64,000 bases of DNA from Rosettibacter primus (GTDB taxonomy: Bacteria > Bacteroidota > Ignavibacteria > Ignavibacteriales > Melioribacteraceae): positions 124,001 through 188,000 of the forward strand of contig NZ_JAYKGK010000002.1 in the NCBI RefSeq assembly GCF_036860675.1. The letters run 5' to 3'. Of this stretch, positions 7,936 through 16,861 are shown piece by piece. The translations under genes and the position numbers were made by a program. How positions within the stretch are numbered: the first letter of the stretch is position 1; each line of letters begins with the position of its first letter. The notes under the pieces are model-generated. The model was not told the origin of the DNA and did not search any database. It saw only the letters and a program-made list of their open reading frames with translations.

Positions 7936-8415
7936 TTGAATTTCATCTCCGACGAATATTTCTCCACCACGAATCACCTTTGCAAAAATTCCTTCGCGCG
8001 GCATAACACAATCACCAACTTTGTAAAAGATTGCACACTTGCTATGACATTCTTTTCCAATCTGCGTAATCTCCAGTTCAGCCTCTTTTCCTATTTTCAT
8101 TCGTGTACCAATTTCTAAATCAGGCAACTCAAGAAATTCTGTTGTGATATTTTCAGCAAATGCACCGGGACGAAGATTTGGCAATCCTTTCTCACGCATT
8201 TTATCAATGCTTTCAAGTGCAAGAAAACTAATTTGTCTATGCCAGTTACCGGCGTGAACATCTCCTTCAATTCCGAAGTTCTCTATCAATTTTGCTGATT
8301 GAACATTTGTCTTTGGTATTCCTTTTTTCTTGCTGATAGATATTGCAACTACTTTGCCGTTCACATTTTTTGTTTCAACTTCTAATGGTAATTCTTTTGT
8401 GTCAATGTTGTTCAT
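7918..8415 (-). CDS. MOSC-domain protein
   Basis: A 165-residue MOSC domain, the C-terminal fold of molybdenum cofactor sulfurase, used for sulfur or cofactor transfer. GIEGDVHAG near residue 49 and RPGAFAENIT are the family motifs, and the conserved cysteine lies in IGKECHSKCAIFYKVGDC with MPREGIFAKV behind it. Stand-alone MOSC proteins of this size often sit in moa/moe clusters, as here between moaC and moeA. The last residues (LSAP) are encoded by the adjoining interspersed repeat, suggesting the native C-terminus was replaced by repeat insertion. The biochemical role is inferred. Confidence 0.88.
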   Translation of the reverse strand: MNNIDTKELPLEVETKNVNGKVVAISISKKKGIPKTNVQSAKLIENFGIEGDVHAGNWHRQISFLALESIDKMREKGLPNLRPGAFAENITTEFLELPDLEIGTRMKIGKEAELEITQIGKECHSKCAIFYKVGDCVMPREGIFAKVIRGGEIFVGDEIQILSAP

Positions 8416-8435
8416 AAATATTTCTCTCTGTATTA

Positions 8436-8597
8436 TTCTTTATACCCTTTGTGTCCGTCAGCTGACGGAATACTTTGTGATACTTCGTGGTTAAGGTTTT
8501 TTTACCACAAAGGAACTCCAAGTAAATCAAGAAGGCGCACAAACTTAAATTAATTGTCCTTCAGTGTAATTTCTTTTATTACGCAGAGAACCACTAA
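8436..8597. repeat. Interspersed CACAAAG repeat with extra palindrome
   Basis: A CTTTGTG/CACAAAG inverted pair around TTAAGGTTTTTTTACC, carrying an inserted perfect palindrome CCGTCAGCTGACGG (8457-8470). It is followed by single units (GGCGCAC, ACGCAGAGAACCACTAAG) up to the moaC stop. It fills the MOSC-moaC gap. Confidence 0.75.
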
Positions 8598-8598
8598 G

Positions 8599-9078
8599 TT
8601 ATTTAAGAAAATAGCTTCCACTTTTTCCTCCGGTTTTACTTAACAATTTAATTTCACTGATGACCATTGACTTATCAATCGCTTTGCACATATCATAGAC
8701 AGTCAACGCTGCTATCGAAACGGCAGTTAATGCTTCCATCTCTATTCCAGTCTGTGAATTAGTTTTTGCAAACGATCTTATTTCGACAGTTTTCTTTTTA
8801 GGATTCAATTCTAATTCAACATCAATTTTAGATATGAATATATTATGACAAAGTGGAATCAGCTCACTCGTTTTCTTCGCAGCTTGAATTGCAGCAAACT
8901 TTGCAATTGAAAGAACATCACCTTTCTTTATAGAATTGTTTTTGATTGCGTTAAAAACTTCTTTCGATACTTTGACTTCGGCATACGCTTCGGCTGTGCG
9001 TGTTGATATTTCTTTTTCAGAAACATCAATCATTTCCGCTTTGCCTTTACTGTTAATATGTGATAATTTATTCTTCAT
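8599..9078 (-). CDS. moaC: Cyclic pyranopterin monophosphate synthase MoaC
   Basis: A 159-residue enzyme of the second step of molybdopterin synthesis, rearranging the MoaA product to cPMP. MIDVSEKEISTRTAEA, LIPLCHNIFISKIDV (active-site Cys-His) and the GIEMEALTAVSIAALTVYDMCKA helix in which the active-site Asp lies are all present. I start it at 9078 (MKNKLSHIN), whose ATGA overlaps the moaA stop by 4 bases. The longer frame to 9147 only reads back through moaA. moaA-moaC coupling is the normal arrangement. Confidence 0.95.
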   Translation of the reverse strand: MKNKLSHINSKGKAEMIDVSEKEISTRTAEAYAEVKVSKEVFNAIKNNSIKKGDVLSIAKFAAIQAAKKTSELIPLCHNIFISKIDVELELNPKKKTVEIRSFAKTNSQTGIEMEALTAVSIAALTVYDMCKAIDKSMVISEIKLLSKTGGKSGSYFLK

Positions 9079-10070
9079 CCGCCAATACTCATCATATTGT
9101 TTTGATTTAGTTGTAATAATCCATCCGCACTTGGATGCTTTAACCATTTTGATTGCAAAGAATTTTTTATGAATTCAATGATCATTTCGTCTGGTATAGC
9201 TTCATCAGCTAATAAAGATTTTAAGCTCAAGTCTGATGGATTTGAAAAGAGACAATTTTTTATTTGTCCTGCTGCGGTGATGCGAAGACGATTACAACTA
9301 TCACAGAAATGATCTGAGATAGAGCTAATAAATCCAATTTTTAATTTTGCACCATTTACAAAAAAATCTTTAGATACTTTTCCATCGCTTTGAATTTCTG
9401 TTAAGGAAAATTTTTCTTCTATTTTGTTTTTCATTTCCTTCCAGCTTAAAAATTTCGAATCATCCCATTGATTTCCGGTGAAGGGCATATATTCAATAAA
9501 TCTTAGTGTGACTGGATATGATTTGAAATATTCAACGAAATCACTCAACTCATCATCATTAATGTTTTTGATCACGACCATATTTACTTTTATTGATTTG
9601 AATTTCATTAAAACTGCTTTTTGAATTGCGGTGAGTGTTTCATCAAAATAATTGCTGCCGGTTATTGCTATGAATTTTGTTTTATTCAAAGTGTCGAGAC
9701 TAATATTTAATCGTTCAACTCCAAAGTTGTGGAGCGGATCAAGTTTATCTATCAGATGTGTGCCGTTTGTTGTAATGCCAATTTCAAAATTGTATTGATT
9801 TTTAAGTGATGATATCATTTCAAAAAATTTCATTACATCTTTTCTAATCAGCGGCTCCCCGCCAGTAAAACGAATCTTTTTTACTTCTAAATCGCGCACA
9901 AGAATTTTTATTAATCGAAACAATTCTTCGTATGTGAGAATTGATTTGTTAGGTTCGAATCGTGCAAAAGAATTTGATGGATTGCAGTAAATACAATTCA
10001 GATTGCATTTATCAATCAGAGAGATACGAACATAGTCGTGTATTCGGTTGAAGTTATCGATTAATTTCAT
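9075..10070 (-). CDS. moaA: GTP 3',8-cyclase MoaA
   Basis: A 331-residue radical SAM enzyme, first step of molybdenum-cofactor synthesis. The SAM cluster cysteines are in CNLNCIYC (Cys22, 26, 29). RFTGGEPLIRKD is the SAM-binding GGEP motif. The second cluster is in HFCDSCNRLRITAAGQIKNC. The C-terminus ends in SIGG, the double glycine known to be needed for activity in MoaA. It is the first gene of the moaA-moaC-MOSC-moeA-mobA run. moaD, moaE, moeB and mog are not in the window. Confidence 0.97.
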   Translation of the reverse strand: MKLIDNFNRIHDYVRISLIDKCNLNCIYCNPSNSFARFEPNKSILTYEELFRLIKILVRDLEVKKIRFTGGEPLIRKDVMKFFEMISSLKNQYNFEIGITTNGTHLIDKLDPLHNFGVERLNISLDTLNKTKFIAITGSNYFDETLTAIQKAVLMKFKSIKVNMVVIKNINDDELSDFVEYFKSYPVTLRFIEYMPFTGNQWDDSKFLSWKEMKNKIEEKFSLTEIQSDGKVSKDFFVNGAKLKIGFISSISDHFCDSCNRLRITAAGQIKNCLFSNPSDLSLKSLLADEAIPDEMIIEFIKNSLQSKWLKHPSADGLLQLNQNNMMSIGG

Positions 10071-10077
10071 AGTTTAT

Positions 10078-10174
10078 TTTATCACTAAGTCCACAAAGTC
10101 CAATACTAAGCAACACGAAGATTCTACTTTGTGAAACTTTGTGAATACCTTTGTGCTCTTTATGGTTAGTTTCT
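10078..10174. repeat. Interspersed CACAAAG hairpin repeat
   Basis: Units CCACAAAG, CACGAAG on the left and CTTTGTG, CTTTGTG, CTTTATGG on the right form an imperfect inverted pair between moaA and the chromate-type transporter gene. Confidence 0.75.
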
Positions 10175-10178
10175 TTCT

Positions 10179-10703
10179 TCATAAAATTAAAATTCCAATT
10201 ACTGCTGCAATCAGTACAACATAAGCCGGATGAAGTTTAAAGAAAATTATCAATGCTGCACCAACTGCGAGTAACAAAAATTCTTGCCAATGATTTCCAT
10301 TCTTCACAGCATACTGATACATTATTGCTGCAATCATTCCAATAACGGCATACTTAACACCATTAAATGCTTTAGTTACAAATACATTTTTTTCATAAAT
10401 GGAATAAATGTAAGTACTGAGCAAAATCAATATTGCAGGAGTAAAAATGTTTCCAAGATTTGCTGCAACTGCTCCAAGAATTCCGGCAGTTTTATATCCC
10501 GTGTATGTTGCAAACTTTATAGAAATTGCACCGGGAAATATTTCAACCATTCCAAGTATTTTGAAAAATTCATCTTGACTTAGCCACTGATGATTTTTAA
10601 CAACTTCTTTTTCAATCAATGGAATTAAAGAATAAGCTCCGCCGAAAGAAAACGAACCAACTTTAACGAAAGCCCAGAAAAGATTTATTAAACTCTCAAT
10701 CAT
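10179..10703 (-). CDS. Chromate transporter family protein, single CHR domain
   Basis: A 174-residue membrane protein with about five or six hydrophobic segments and the CHR-domain start FWAFVKVGSFSFGGAYSLIP, followed by GMVEIFPGAISIKFATYTGY in the position of the PGP(A) motif. ChrA exporters are either long (two CHR halves) or pairs of short proteins. Only one short half is present here and no partner is adjacent. It overlaps the upstream AhpD-like gene by 4 bases. The substrate cannot be told from sequence; chromate or another oxyanion is a family-based guess. Confidence 0.85.
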   Translation of the reverse strand: MIESLINLFWAFVKVGSFSFGGAYSLIPLIEKEVVKNHQWLSQDEFFKILGMVEIFPGAISIKFATYTGYKTAGILGAVAANLGNIFTPAILILLSTYIYSIYEKNVFVTKAFNGVKYAVIGMIAAIMYQYAVKNGNHWQEFLLLAVGAALIIFFKLHPAYVVLIAAVIGILIL

Positions 10704-11017
10704 TTTTTATTCTCAATAATATCATCAATCCAACTTAATGCAGCCATCATTGAAGGAAGTCCTATTGTCGGTAGAGAAAGCAAAGCAACTTGTCGCATCT
10801 CTTCGGGAGAGCAACCAACTTTTAATGCTTTTCGTGCGTGTGAATGAACTGCACCTTCTAATCGAGCACCGGTTGAAATTGCAAGCTTGATTAGTGCGCG
10901 TGTTTTTTCATCTAATGGTCCGGCTGCGTGAACAGCGGTGCCAAGTGCTTCATAAGCTTTAGCAACTTCCGGATAATCTTCTGTGAATTTTTGAAATCGT
11001 TTTGGTATTTGAGACAT
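10700..11017 (-). CDS. Carboxymuconolactone decarboxylase (AhpD-like) family protein
   Basis: A 105-residue all-helical protein of the CMD family with the core LDEKTRALIKLAISTGARLEGAVHSHARKAL (two runs). The CxxC of true AhpD peroxidases is absent (EGAVHSH), so disulfide peroxidase activity is unlikely. I start at 11017 (MSQIPKRF): the upstream ATG at 11032 overlaps the GGAGAG ribosome site that serves this one. Its stop overlaps the transporter start (ATGA-type coupling). The function is unknown; many CMD proteins sit next to transport or stress genes. Confidence 0.85.
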   Translation of the reverse strand: MSQIPKRFQKFTEDYPEVAKAYEALGTAVHAAGPLDEKTRALIKLAISTGARLEGAVHSHARKALKVGCSPEEMRQVALLSLPTIGLPSMMAALSWIDDIIENKK

Positions 11018-11053
11018 CGTTTTTCTCTCCATTTAATGATTGACAATAATTAT

Positions 11054-11140
11054 TTTACCACAAAGTCGCACAAAGGATTTTCACAAAGAACACAAAAATT
11101 AAACCTTTGTGAATGAACTGCGTGACCTTCGTGGTTTTCA
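11054..11140. repeat. Interspersed CACAAAG hairpin repeat
   Basis: ACCACAAAGTCGCACAAAGG, TTCACAAAG and CACAAA on the left and CCTTTGTG, CTGCGTGACC, TTCGTGGT on the right form a long imperfect hairpin with a short central loop. Confidence 0.85.
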
Positions 11141-11147
11141 ATATTTA

Positions 11148-11176
11148 TAAAAAAACCCCGCTTTGCATAGCGGGGT
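11148..11176 (-). terminator. Intrinsic terminator
   Basis: CCCCGCT / AGCGGGG stem (11156-11162 with 11169-11175), 6-base loop. On the minus strand it is followed by seven or more T residues. It would end transcripts arriving from the ttrA-like gene, whose stop is at 11488. Confidence 0.85.
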
Positions 11177-11487
11177 TTAAAGTTGTGATTTATTTTCAAA
11201 ATCATAATTGTAAACTCTCCTTTGCAAAGCGTCCCACCGAATTAAATCGGCGAACTGGCAGGCAAGTTCGTTTCCAAACTTACCCTATCTGTCTGAAGCC
11301 AGACAAGTCGGTTGATGAAACATAAAGATTTGAAATTTCTTTTACCACAAAGTTGCATAAAGGATATTTCACAAAGAACACAAAGTTTAAACCTTCGTGT
11401 TCCTTTGTGATGAACTTTGTGGTTAAATAAATCTTTTTAGTCTCATCAACTCGGAGAAAATATTTTGAAAGAACAAGACAAAACTAA
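11177..11487. other. Gene-free stretch carrying a repeat and small palindromes
   Basis: No gene is visible. The first half is richer in G+C than its surroundings and holds two small dyads (CCGAATTAAATCGG near 11236 and GTCTGAAGCCAGAC near 11292). The second half (11340-11425) is another CACAAAG hairpin repeat, with ACCACAAAG units on the left and CTTTGTG/CTTTGTGGT on the right. Confidence 0.6.
11340..11425. repeat. Interspersed CACAAAG hairpin repeat
   Basis: Left arm ACCACAAAGTTGCATAAAGG, TTCACAAAG, ACACAAAG; right arm CCTTCGTG, CCTTTGTG, CTTTGTGGT; spacer TTTAAA. It is close in sequence to the copy at 11054-11140. Confidence 0.85.
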
Positions 11488-14400
11488 CTAAATTTTAACC
11501 AACTTTACTTTAGTATCATAAAACGAAACACTGCCGCCAACTGGATCGAGCATACAAGTATTATTGCGTAATGATGGATCAGTCCACATTGCTGCATTAG
11601 CATGTACACCTTTTGCTCTTCTGGCATCACCTTTAATTTTTTCACCATCAACATAAAAGTCATCTGCACCGGTTGCCCAATGCCCAAATCCGAGAACAAA
11701 AGAGACAACGCCTGGTCTTATTGTTTCAGTAGGAATTACTTTACCAACGATGTCTTTAGTTTTTCCATTCTTAAGATCCCATTGTCCTTCCCTATTGGTA
11801 GCACTGATAACTTTTACCAAATCATCTTTTCTTAAACCTAACCTCTCAGCATCTTTTGGATTAATCAGTATTCCGTTTTCAGGCATAATAGGTTGAAGCC
11901 AATATGCAGCTATAGTACGGGACTTAGTTTGTGTGATTGTTCTGTGAGTTATCAAATGCAGATCATAACCTTCTGAAAGATTATCCACTGATTGCTGGGC
12001 ATAGGTCATTATAGGAATATATTTAGCATATCCGAAATAGTGCTTACCGGTTGCTGAATATTTTTTAGTAGCAGTCTTTTCCTGATACAAATTTAGCAAT
12101 GCAGCATATTTGTTTTTTAATTTATCTCCTTCAAATGATTTATGATGCTCTTCGAATCTTCCTCCGCGGTTAAGTATATAAACAACTTTACGCCATTTAT
12201 CATCACCAACAATTTGTTTCCATTTCTGCTCATCAAAAACAGATTTATCAAGATGTCTTCTTGCTTTAGAAAATACTTCAAGTTCACGATCATTTGCATC
12301 TGGTACTTCTTTGCCGGGTTCTTCACCAAAAGCAATATTAGCAACAGCTCTTAGATAAAAATCTTCCGGACGTGTGAAATCAATTCCATCACCGAGAGCA
12401 TTTTTACCAAATGCCTTTAAACCGAGTTTTTCATTCAAAGCCATAATCAAAGATTCAAGACAAATAGGAACTTCTTCGCCATAAACTTTTACTTTTTCCG
12501 GAATAGGCGAAATAACGGGCTGACGAACATTTTCAACTTTTGCCGGCATATTCGGATGTGTGCCCTGAAATTCCCATCTTTCAAGGAATGACAAATCGGG
12601 AAATATATAATCAGCATACATTGAAGTTGGACCGATTATTATATCGCTGCAGAAGAACAACGGAAGCTTATTTACATCTGCAAGCACTTCAATATTAGTG
12701 TGTCCTGCCGGTAAAGCATATGTCGGTGCACCCATATAGAAGAATAAAGCTTTAATCGGATATGGATAAGCATCACCGATACTTGGAATTATTTCCTGAT
12801 AAATATCTGATGAAAGTGGGTACCAGTTTCGTTTTGCAGGATAACCTTCAAAGATTGTTGTCTTATCATAATCAACATCGTGACGAATCAGACTTATTCC
12901 AAAAGTTGGGATCTTTCCTTTAACTTTTGTTAAATCAAATACTCCACCTTTTGAACCATCATATTTATAGGTTGCACCTTTTGATAGTCCACCCGCCCAA
13001 TCGAAATTACCAAGAAGCATATTCAACGACATCCAGCTTAAAACATTATAGAACCCATTTGTATGTTGAGCCGGTCCACGATGAATATCAACAGCAGCTT
13101 GTTTACCATAGCTTGTTAGCTCGCGGGCAACTTCAATTACATCTTTTTCATTTACTCCGGCTATTTCACACCATTTGCTGATTGAATTTTCTTCAGCGGA
13201 TTCTTTGAGGATTTGCAAACCGGATTTAACTCTTACTTTCTTTCCTTCTTTATTCGTTAATTCAGCATCTACAAATAAATCACCATAAACAGGATTTTTC
13301 TCATCATTAGGATCTACCCAGGTTGGTTTGCCGTTTACCATCACAACCATAAACTTTTCTTCATACTCAATCTCTTTGGTTTTGTCTTTCGGATCAATCA
13401 TTTTTCTTTTTTCAGCAGATTTCAAACCAAAATCAGCTGCACGAATAAATTTACCGGGTTCGCCGTCTTTAATTTCAACTAACCAGGTTGCATTAGTCCA
13501 ACTAGATTCATTTGTCTCTTTAGCAGCAGCTTTGTTAGCATTTCTTAGAAACTTTTCATCATAACGATTATTATTAATTATCCATTGGATCATTGCTAAT
13601 GCAAGTGCAGTATCAGTTCCTGGTTTTATCGGTAACCACTTGTGTGCTTTGCTTGCAAGTTTGGAAAATCGAGGATCGACAACTGCTATTTTTGTATATC
13701 CTTTTGCCAGATTTTCAATTAAACGCACTGTTCGGTTAGTTGGACCGTAGTTAGCTTCAAATAAATTTGCACCAACAAACAAAACATATTTAGCGTGTTC
13801 AAGATCTGCTTGCCAATAAAACTTCTGTCCACCGGTAAACTTACCACCTTGATATTGCTCGCTTATTGCTTTGCAGGTAAAATAGAGTGAGCCTTGGCAA
13901 ACGGTTGTATGTCCGTGAAGATTAGTGGTGCCATAAACAGAACCAAATCTTGAAAGGAAATCCTTTCTTCCATTCTTTAATCTTCCCCAGGCAATTACGA
14001 ACTGATTATTTTTAGGACCTAAATCAGGATGTTCCGGATCAATCAGTTTGTCAAGATGAGCTTTATGTTTTTCCTTGAATGCGGCAACCAATTCTTTTTT
14101 CTTTGCTTTATCTTTTTCATCCCAAATTGCTTTGATATCGTCTGCCATAGCTTTAGCCACTTCAGCATCACGCAAAGCCATAATATCTTTTAACCCTTCA
14201 ACAACTCTGTTCTCTTCGCCGGGAACATTTGCAAAAAGTTTTCCGCCTTCAACTATTTCTTTAATTGCATCTTCAAAAGAAATTGTTATCCATTTATTTT
14301 CGCCGCGTTTGCCGGCACGTTTAAGAACCTTTCTTATTCTGTATGGATCATAAGCAATCTGCAAACCGGCCTGGCCTTTTGGACAAAGTGCACCATCAAT

Positions 14401-14733
14401 TCTTGCAGCTTCATCAATATCAGTTTTCATTGAAAGATGAGGAACCATCGTCCAAGGATTATATGGGTTGCCATCAATCTTTGCCAAAACGCCATCTTGA
14501 ATTTTGGCTTTGATGCCGCAACCAGTATTACAATTAAGACAAGCAGAGTAAATTATGTTCTCGGGATTATTAAATGGATAATCAACATCAGGTCTTTTAC
14601 TTTTTATTATCATCTGCTGAGTTTGAGCGGAAACTTTTTCGCCGCCAAAGATAGCAGCCAGAGCACCACCGCCGAGTAATGCTCCTTTTGCCAAAAAACT
14701 TCTTCTTGACTTATCAATTAATTCTTGTTTCAT
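11488..14733 (-). CDS. Tetrathionate/selenate reductase-type molybdopterin oxidoreductase, catalytic subunit A
   Basis: A 1081-residue DMSO-reductase-superfamily enzyme. A Tat signal with RRSFLAKG (residues 10-17) is followed by the [4Fe-4S] site CLNCNTGC plus a downstream Cys (Cys65, 68, 72, 117). HTTVCQGSLYF places a cysteine (Cys279) at the molybdenum-ligand position. The C-terminal MGD-binding barrel begins near SRTIAAYWLQP. The length and the CLNCNTGCGIK start fit TtrA (about 1020 residues) and SrrA better than ArrA (about 850). The order B-C-A matches ttrBCA. It probably reduces an oxidised sulfur, selenium or arsenic oxyanion in the periplasm; the substrate is unproven. Confidence 0.85.
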   Translation of the reverse strand: MKQELIDKSRRSFLAKGALLGGGALAAIFGGEKVSAQTQQMIIKSKRPDVDYPFNNPENIIYSACLNCNTGCGIKAKIQDGVLAKIDGNPYNPWTMVPHLSMKTDIDEAARIDGALCPKGQAGLQIAYDPYRIRKVLKRAGKRGENKWITISFEDAIKEIVEGGKLFANVPGEENRVVEGLKDIMALRDAEVAKAMADDIKAIWDEKDKAKKKELVAAFKEKHKAHLDKLIDPEHPDLGPKNNQFVIAWGRLKNGRKDFLSRFGSVYGTTNLHGHTTVCQGSLYFTCKAISEQYQGGKFTGGQKFYWQADLEHAKYVLFVGANLFEANYGPTNRTVRLIENLAKGYTKIAVVDPRFSKLASKAHKWLPIKPGTDTALALAMIQWIINNNRYDEKFLRNANKAAAKETNESSWTNATWLVEIKDGEPGKFIRAADFGLKSAEKRKMIDPKDKTKEIEYEEKFMVVMVNGKPTWVDPNDEKNPVYGDLFVDAELTNKEGKKVRVKSGLQILKESAEENSISKWCEIAGVNEKDVIEVARELTSYGKQAAVDIHRGPAQHTNGFYNVLSWMSLNMLLGNFDWAGGLSKGATYKYDGSKGGVFDLTKVKGKIPTFGISLIRHDVDYDKTTIFEGYPAKRNWYPLSSDIYQEIIPSIGDAYPYPIKALFFYMGAPTYALPAGHTNIEVLADVNKLPLFFCSDIIIGPTSMYADYIFPDLSFLERWEFQGTHPNMPAKVENVRQPVISPIPEKVKVYGEEVPICLESLIMALNEKLGLKAFGKNALGDGIDFTRPEDFYLRAVANIAFGEEPGKEVPDANDRELEVFSKARRHLDKSVFDEQKWKQIVGDDKWRKVVYILNRGGRFEEHHKSFEGDKLKNKYAALLNLYQEKTATKKYSATGKHYFGYAKYIPIMTYAQQSVDNLSEGYDLHLITHRTITQTKSRTIAAYWLQPIMPENGILINPKDAERLGLRKDDLVKVISATNREGQWDLKNGKTKDIVGKVIPTETIRPGVVSFVLGFGHWATGADDFYVDGEKIKGDARRAKGVHANAAMWTDPSLRNNTCMLDPVGGSVSFYDTKVKLVKI

Positions 14734-15890
14734 AATTCTGTTCCTAATTTCTTTTTAGTGAATTGAGAAAGAAGTTTAATTCCGAAATAAACTAATGCTA
14801 CTCCAAATGCACCAATGAATAATGCAATCAGATATTCATTCAAAGTTGCTGAGTAATCAAACTTTAATCTTTCGTGATAGAATGCTTCCTTCAGTCCTTT
14901 AAGTTCAGCAACTGCCTGACCAGGAATAAGTATATTTAATCTTGCGGAAACAAAAGTTACAGCAACAATAAAAGCACCGGTTCCAACAGTTTGATAAGTT
15001 TTTCCTTTTAATAAAAGATAAAGTGCGATCAACGCTCCGCCAAAATGGACAACCCAGAATACCCACCAGAATGGGCCAAATAGGATGAGTTCTACTGCTT
15101 CTCGAATGTGTGAGTTGGGCGACCAAAATACCAGACTGTATTCAGCAAACTCGGCAATGAAATAAAAAATTATTCCGCCAATAATTGTATATCGAAGTAT
15201 CTTAAATGGTTGATGTGTTAAATCAAATTCTTCATAGTGAAGAAAAGTGTAAACCAATAATAAAACTGCACCGCCTGAAGTTATAGCTGATACTAAAAAT
15301 AAAATCGGAAGTAATGGCGAGCTCCAGAATGGTTTTGCATCGACAACTCCGAAGAAAGCGCCGCTTTGACTTGGGAATGCAATTGAAAATAAAAAAGCTA
15401 AAGCCATTAGTGGAAGCAACCATCTTTTTCTATCGTGTAAATCAGTTTGTTTTTCTTTGTTCATTGTGAGATAAAAAATGAGTGCAGCAGTAATTATAAA
15501 TAATGAATACATCCAGGCGTTAAAAGCCATCATCGAACCAAAGTTAGGAGCGTATAAAATTCTTGCAAATCGGAATGGCTGCCCAAGGTCTAACCATATT
15601 GCAAATAGTCCGGTTATAACTGCAGCAACTGAAACAACAATTATAACTCTGAAATTTTCCCGGAATCCTGTAAGATTGAAGATGTAACCAATTGTACCGA
15701 TTGCAAATACACCACCAGCAATTCCAACAAAATGAAAATACAACGCAACCCACAAACCCCAGGGGACATAACTTCCGTAGCCAGCAAGCCTTTCGCCAGT
15801 TGCAAATTTTAATACTAATGCAATTAATCCAACTGCAAATACTATCAGCCAGATTCTTGATAAATTTTTATAAGTTTTTTCTAACATCAT
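14730..15890 (-). CDS. NrfD/PsrC/TtrC-type membrane quinol-oxidising subunit
   Basis: A 386-residue integral membrane protein with about nine hydrophobic helices of the NrfD (polysulfide reductase) family. Family features include YVPWGLWVALYFHFVG early and the paired LDLGQPFRFARIL segment. It has no haem-binding pattern. TtrC-like partners oxidise menaquinol and pass electrons through the four-cluster B subunit to A. The stop overlaps the A-subunit ATG by 4 bases (ATGA). Two ATG codons stand in tandem at 15890/15887 behind a GAGGTGA site; either may start. Confidence 0.9.
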   Translation of the reverse strand: MMLEKTYKNLSRIWLIVFAVGLIALVLKFATGERLAGYGSYVPWGLWVALYFHFVGIAGGVFAIGTIGYIFNLTGFRENFRVIIVVSVAAVITGLFAIWLDLGQPFRFARILYAPNFGSMMAFNAWMYSLFIITAALIFYLTMNKEKQTDLHDRKRWLLPLMALAFLFSIAFPSQSGAFFGVVDAKPFWSSPLLPILFLVSAITSGGAVLLLVYTFLHYEEFDLTHQPFKILRYTIIGGIIFYFIAEFAEYSLVFWSPNSHIREAVELILFGPFWWVFWVVHFGGALIALYLLLKGKTYQTVGTGAFIVAVTFVSARLNILIPGQAVAELKGLKEAFYHERLKFDYSATLNEYLIALFIGAFGVALVYFGIKLLSQFTKKKLGTEL

Positions 15891-15895
15891 TCACC

Positions 15896-16804
15896 TCACA
15901 CTAAATAAATTACTGTTGGTTTAGTGCCTTTTTCTTCGAGCAGCTTAATTTGATTTGGCTGACGAGCCATTTCAGACACTAATGAATCGGGATCGTTTGC
16001 ATCGCCAAAATAATTTGCTCTGCCGATACAAGTTGATACACACATTGGCAATTCACCTTCATTTAACCGATGCAAACAGAAATGACATTTGCGTGCATTA
16101 CCAATTGGTGAATTGTGTCCTTCACGATTCCAGCTTTTTCCATATTCATTACTAGATAACAGTTCGTACGGTTGAAGTTCCGGAGTATCTTCAGTGTAAT
16201 ATTCACCAAAGTCACTTGTTCTTGCGCCGTAAGGACAAGCTGATAAACAATACCGGCAGCCAATACATTTATCATAATCAATTTGTGTAATTCCATCAGG
16301 TCTTTTCCAAGTTGCATTAACAGGGCAAACAGCAACGCAAGACGGATTTTCGCATTGCATACAAGGTCTTGGAAAAAATCTTAACTGTGTATTTGGATAT
16401 TCTCCAAACTCTTCTTGAACAACGGGACGATAAACAACTCCCGGAGGCAATTTATTTTCTGCAATACAAGCAACTGTGCAAGCGTGACAGCCAACACATT
16501 TTCTTGTATCAATTACCATCATCCATTTTCTTTCTTCAACGGGTTTTGCAAGAGCTTTTTTTAATTCAGCTTGCATTCGAATCAATAAATCAGATTTTTC
16601 ATTTACTTCAACTGATTTGAATTCGGGGATATCACGAATTGTTTCTTTACCAGTTGGTGTTTCTGGTGGTGGACTTAATCTTGAAACTGTTACAGCTGCA
16701 ACAGATAATGCAATGCCACCACCAACAACTCCAGCTGTTCTTAAGAAATCTTTTCGACTAATTTCTTTTGATAAAACTGATTGTTCCTTTTTTTCTTCTG
16801 CCAT
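15896..16804 (-). CDS. Four-cluster ferredoxin-like subunit B (TtrB-like), Tat-targeted
   Basis: A 302-residue electron-transfer subunit with four cysteine groups: CVGCHACTVAC, CMQCENPSCVAVC, CIGCRYCLSAC and a late CHFC...C...C set, i.e. four [4Fe-4S] clusters. The N-terminal ISRKDFLRTAGVVGGG looks like a Tat signal with Arg-Lys in place of Arg-Arg; a deviating pair is also known in Salmonella TtrB. It ends five bases before the NrfD-like start. The length exceeds TtrB (about 250) because of an insertion around GEYYTEDTPELQPYE. Confidence 0.9.
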   Translation of the reverse strand: MAEEKKEQSVLSKEISRKDFLRTAGVVGGGIALSVAAVTVSRLSPPPETPTGKETIRDIPEFKSVEVNEKSDLLIRMQAELKKALAKPVEERKWMMVIDTRKCVGCHACTVACIAENKLPPGVVYRPVVQEEFGEYPNTQLRFFPRPCMQCENPSCVAVCPVNATWKRPDGITQIDYDKCIGCRYCLSACPYGARTSDFGEYYTEDTPELQPYELLSSNEYGKSWNREGHNSPIGNARKCHFCLHRLNEGELPMCVSTCIGRANYFGDANDPDSLVSEMARQPNQIKLLEEKGTKPTVIYLV

Positions 16805-16826
16805 ATTTTTTCTCCGTTTATTATCC

Positions 16827-16853
16827 GTAGTACAGATTATTAATCTGTGCTAC
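16827..16853. repeat. 27-base palindrome between porin and B-subunit genes
   Basis: GTAGTACAGATTA followed by TTAATCTGTGCTAC is a near-perfect dyad (one mismatch). It lies in the intercistronic gap downstream of the porin and upstream of the B gene. As RNA it would form a stem of about 12 pairs that could stabilise or attenuate the message. Confidence 0.75.
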
Positions 16854-16861
16854 AATATTTT

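Noticed and set aside
10071..10178. Moco riboswitch upstream of moaA-chrA region
   Set aside because: The gaps are filled by CACAAAG repeats; no moco-element pattern was found.
12927..13564. Extra plus-strand genes inside the large oxidoreductase gene
   Set aside because: They are antisense shadows of a clear coding frame with no ribosome sites and low-complexity translations.
11488..14733. Respiratory arsenate reductase ArrA or arsenite oxidase-type ArxA
   Set aside because: Length (1081), the CLNCNTGC start and the B-C-A gene order fit TtrA/SrrA better; ArrA/ArxA are about 800-850 residues. Not excluded as to substrate.
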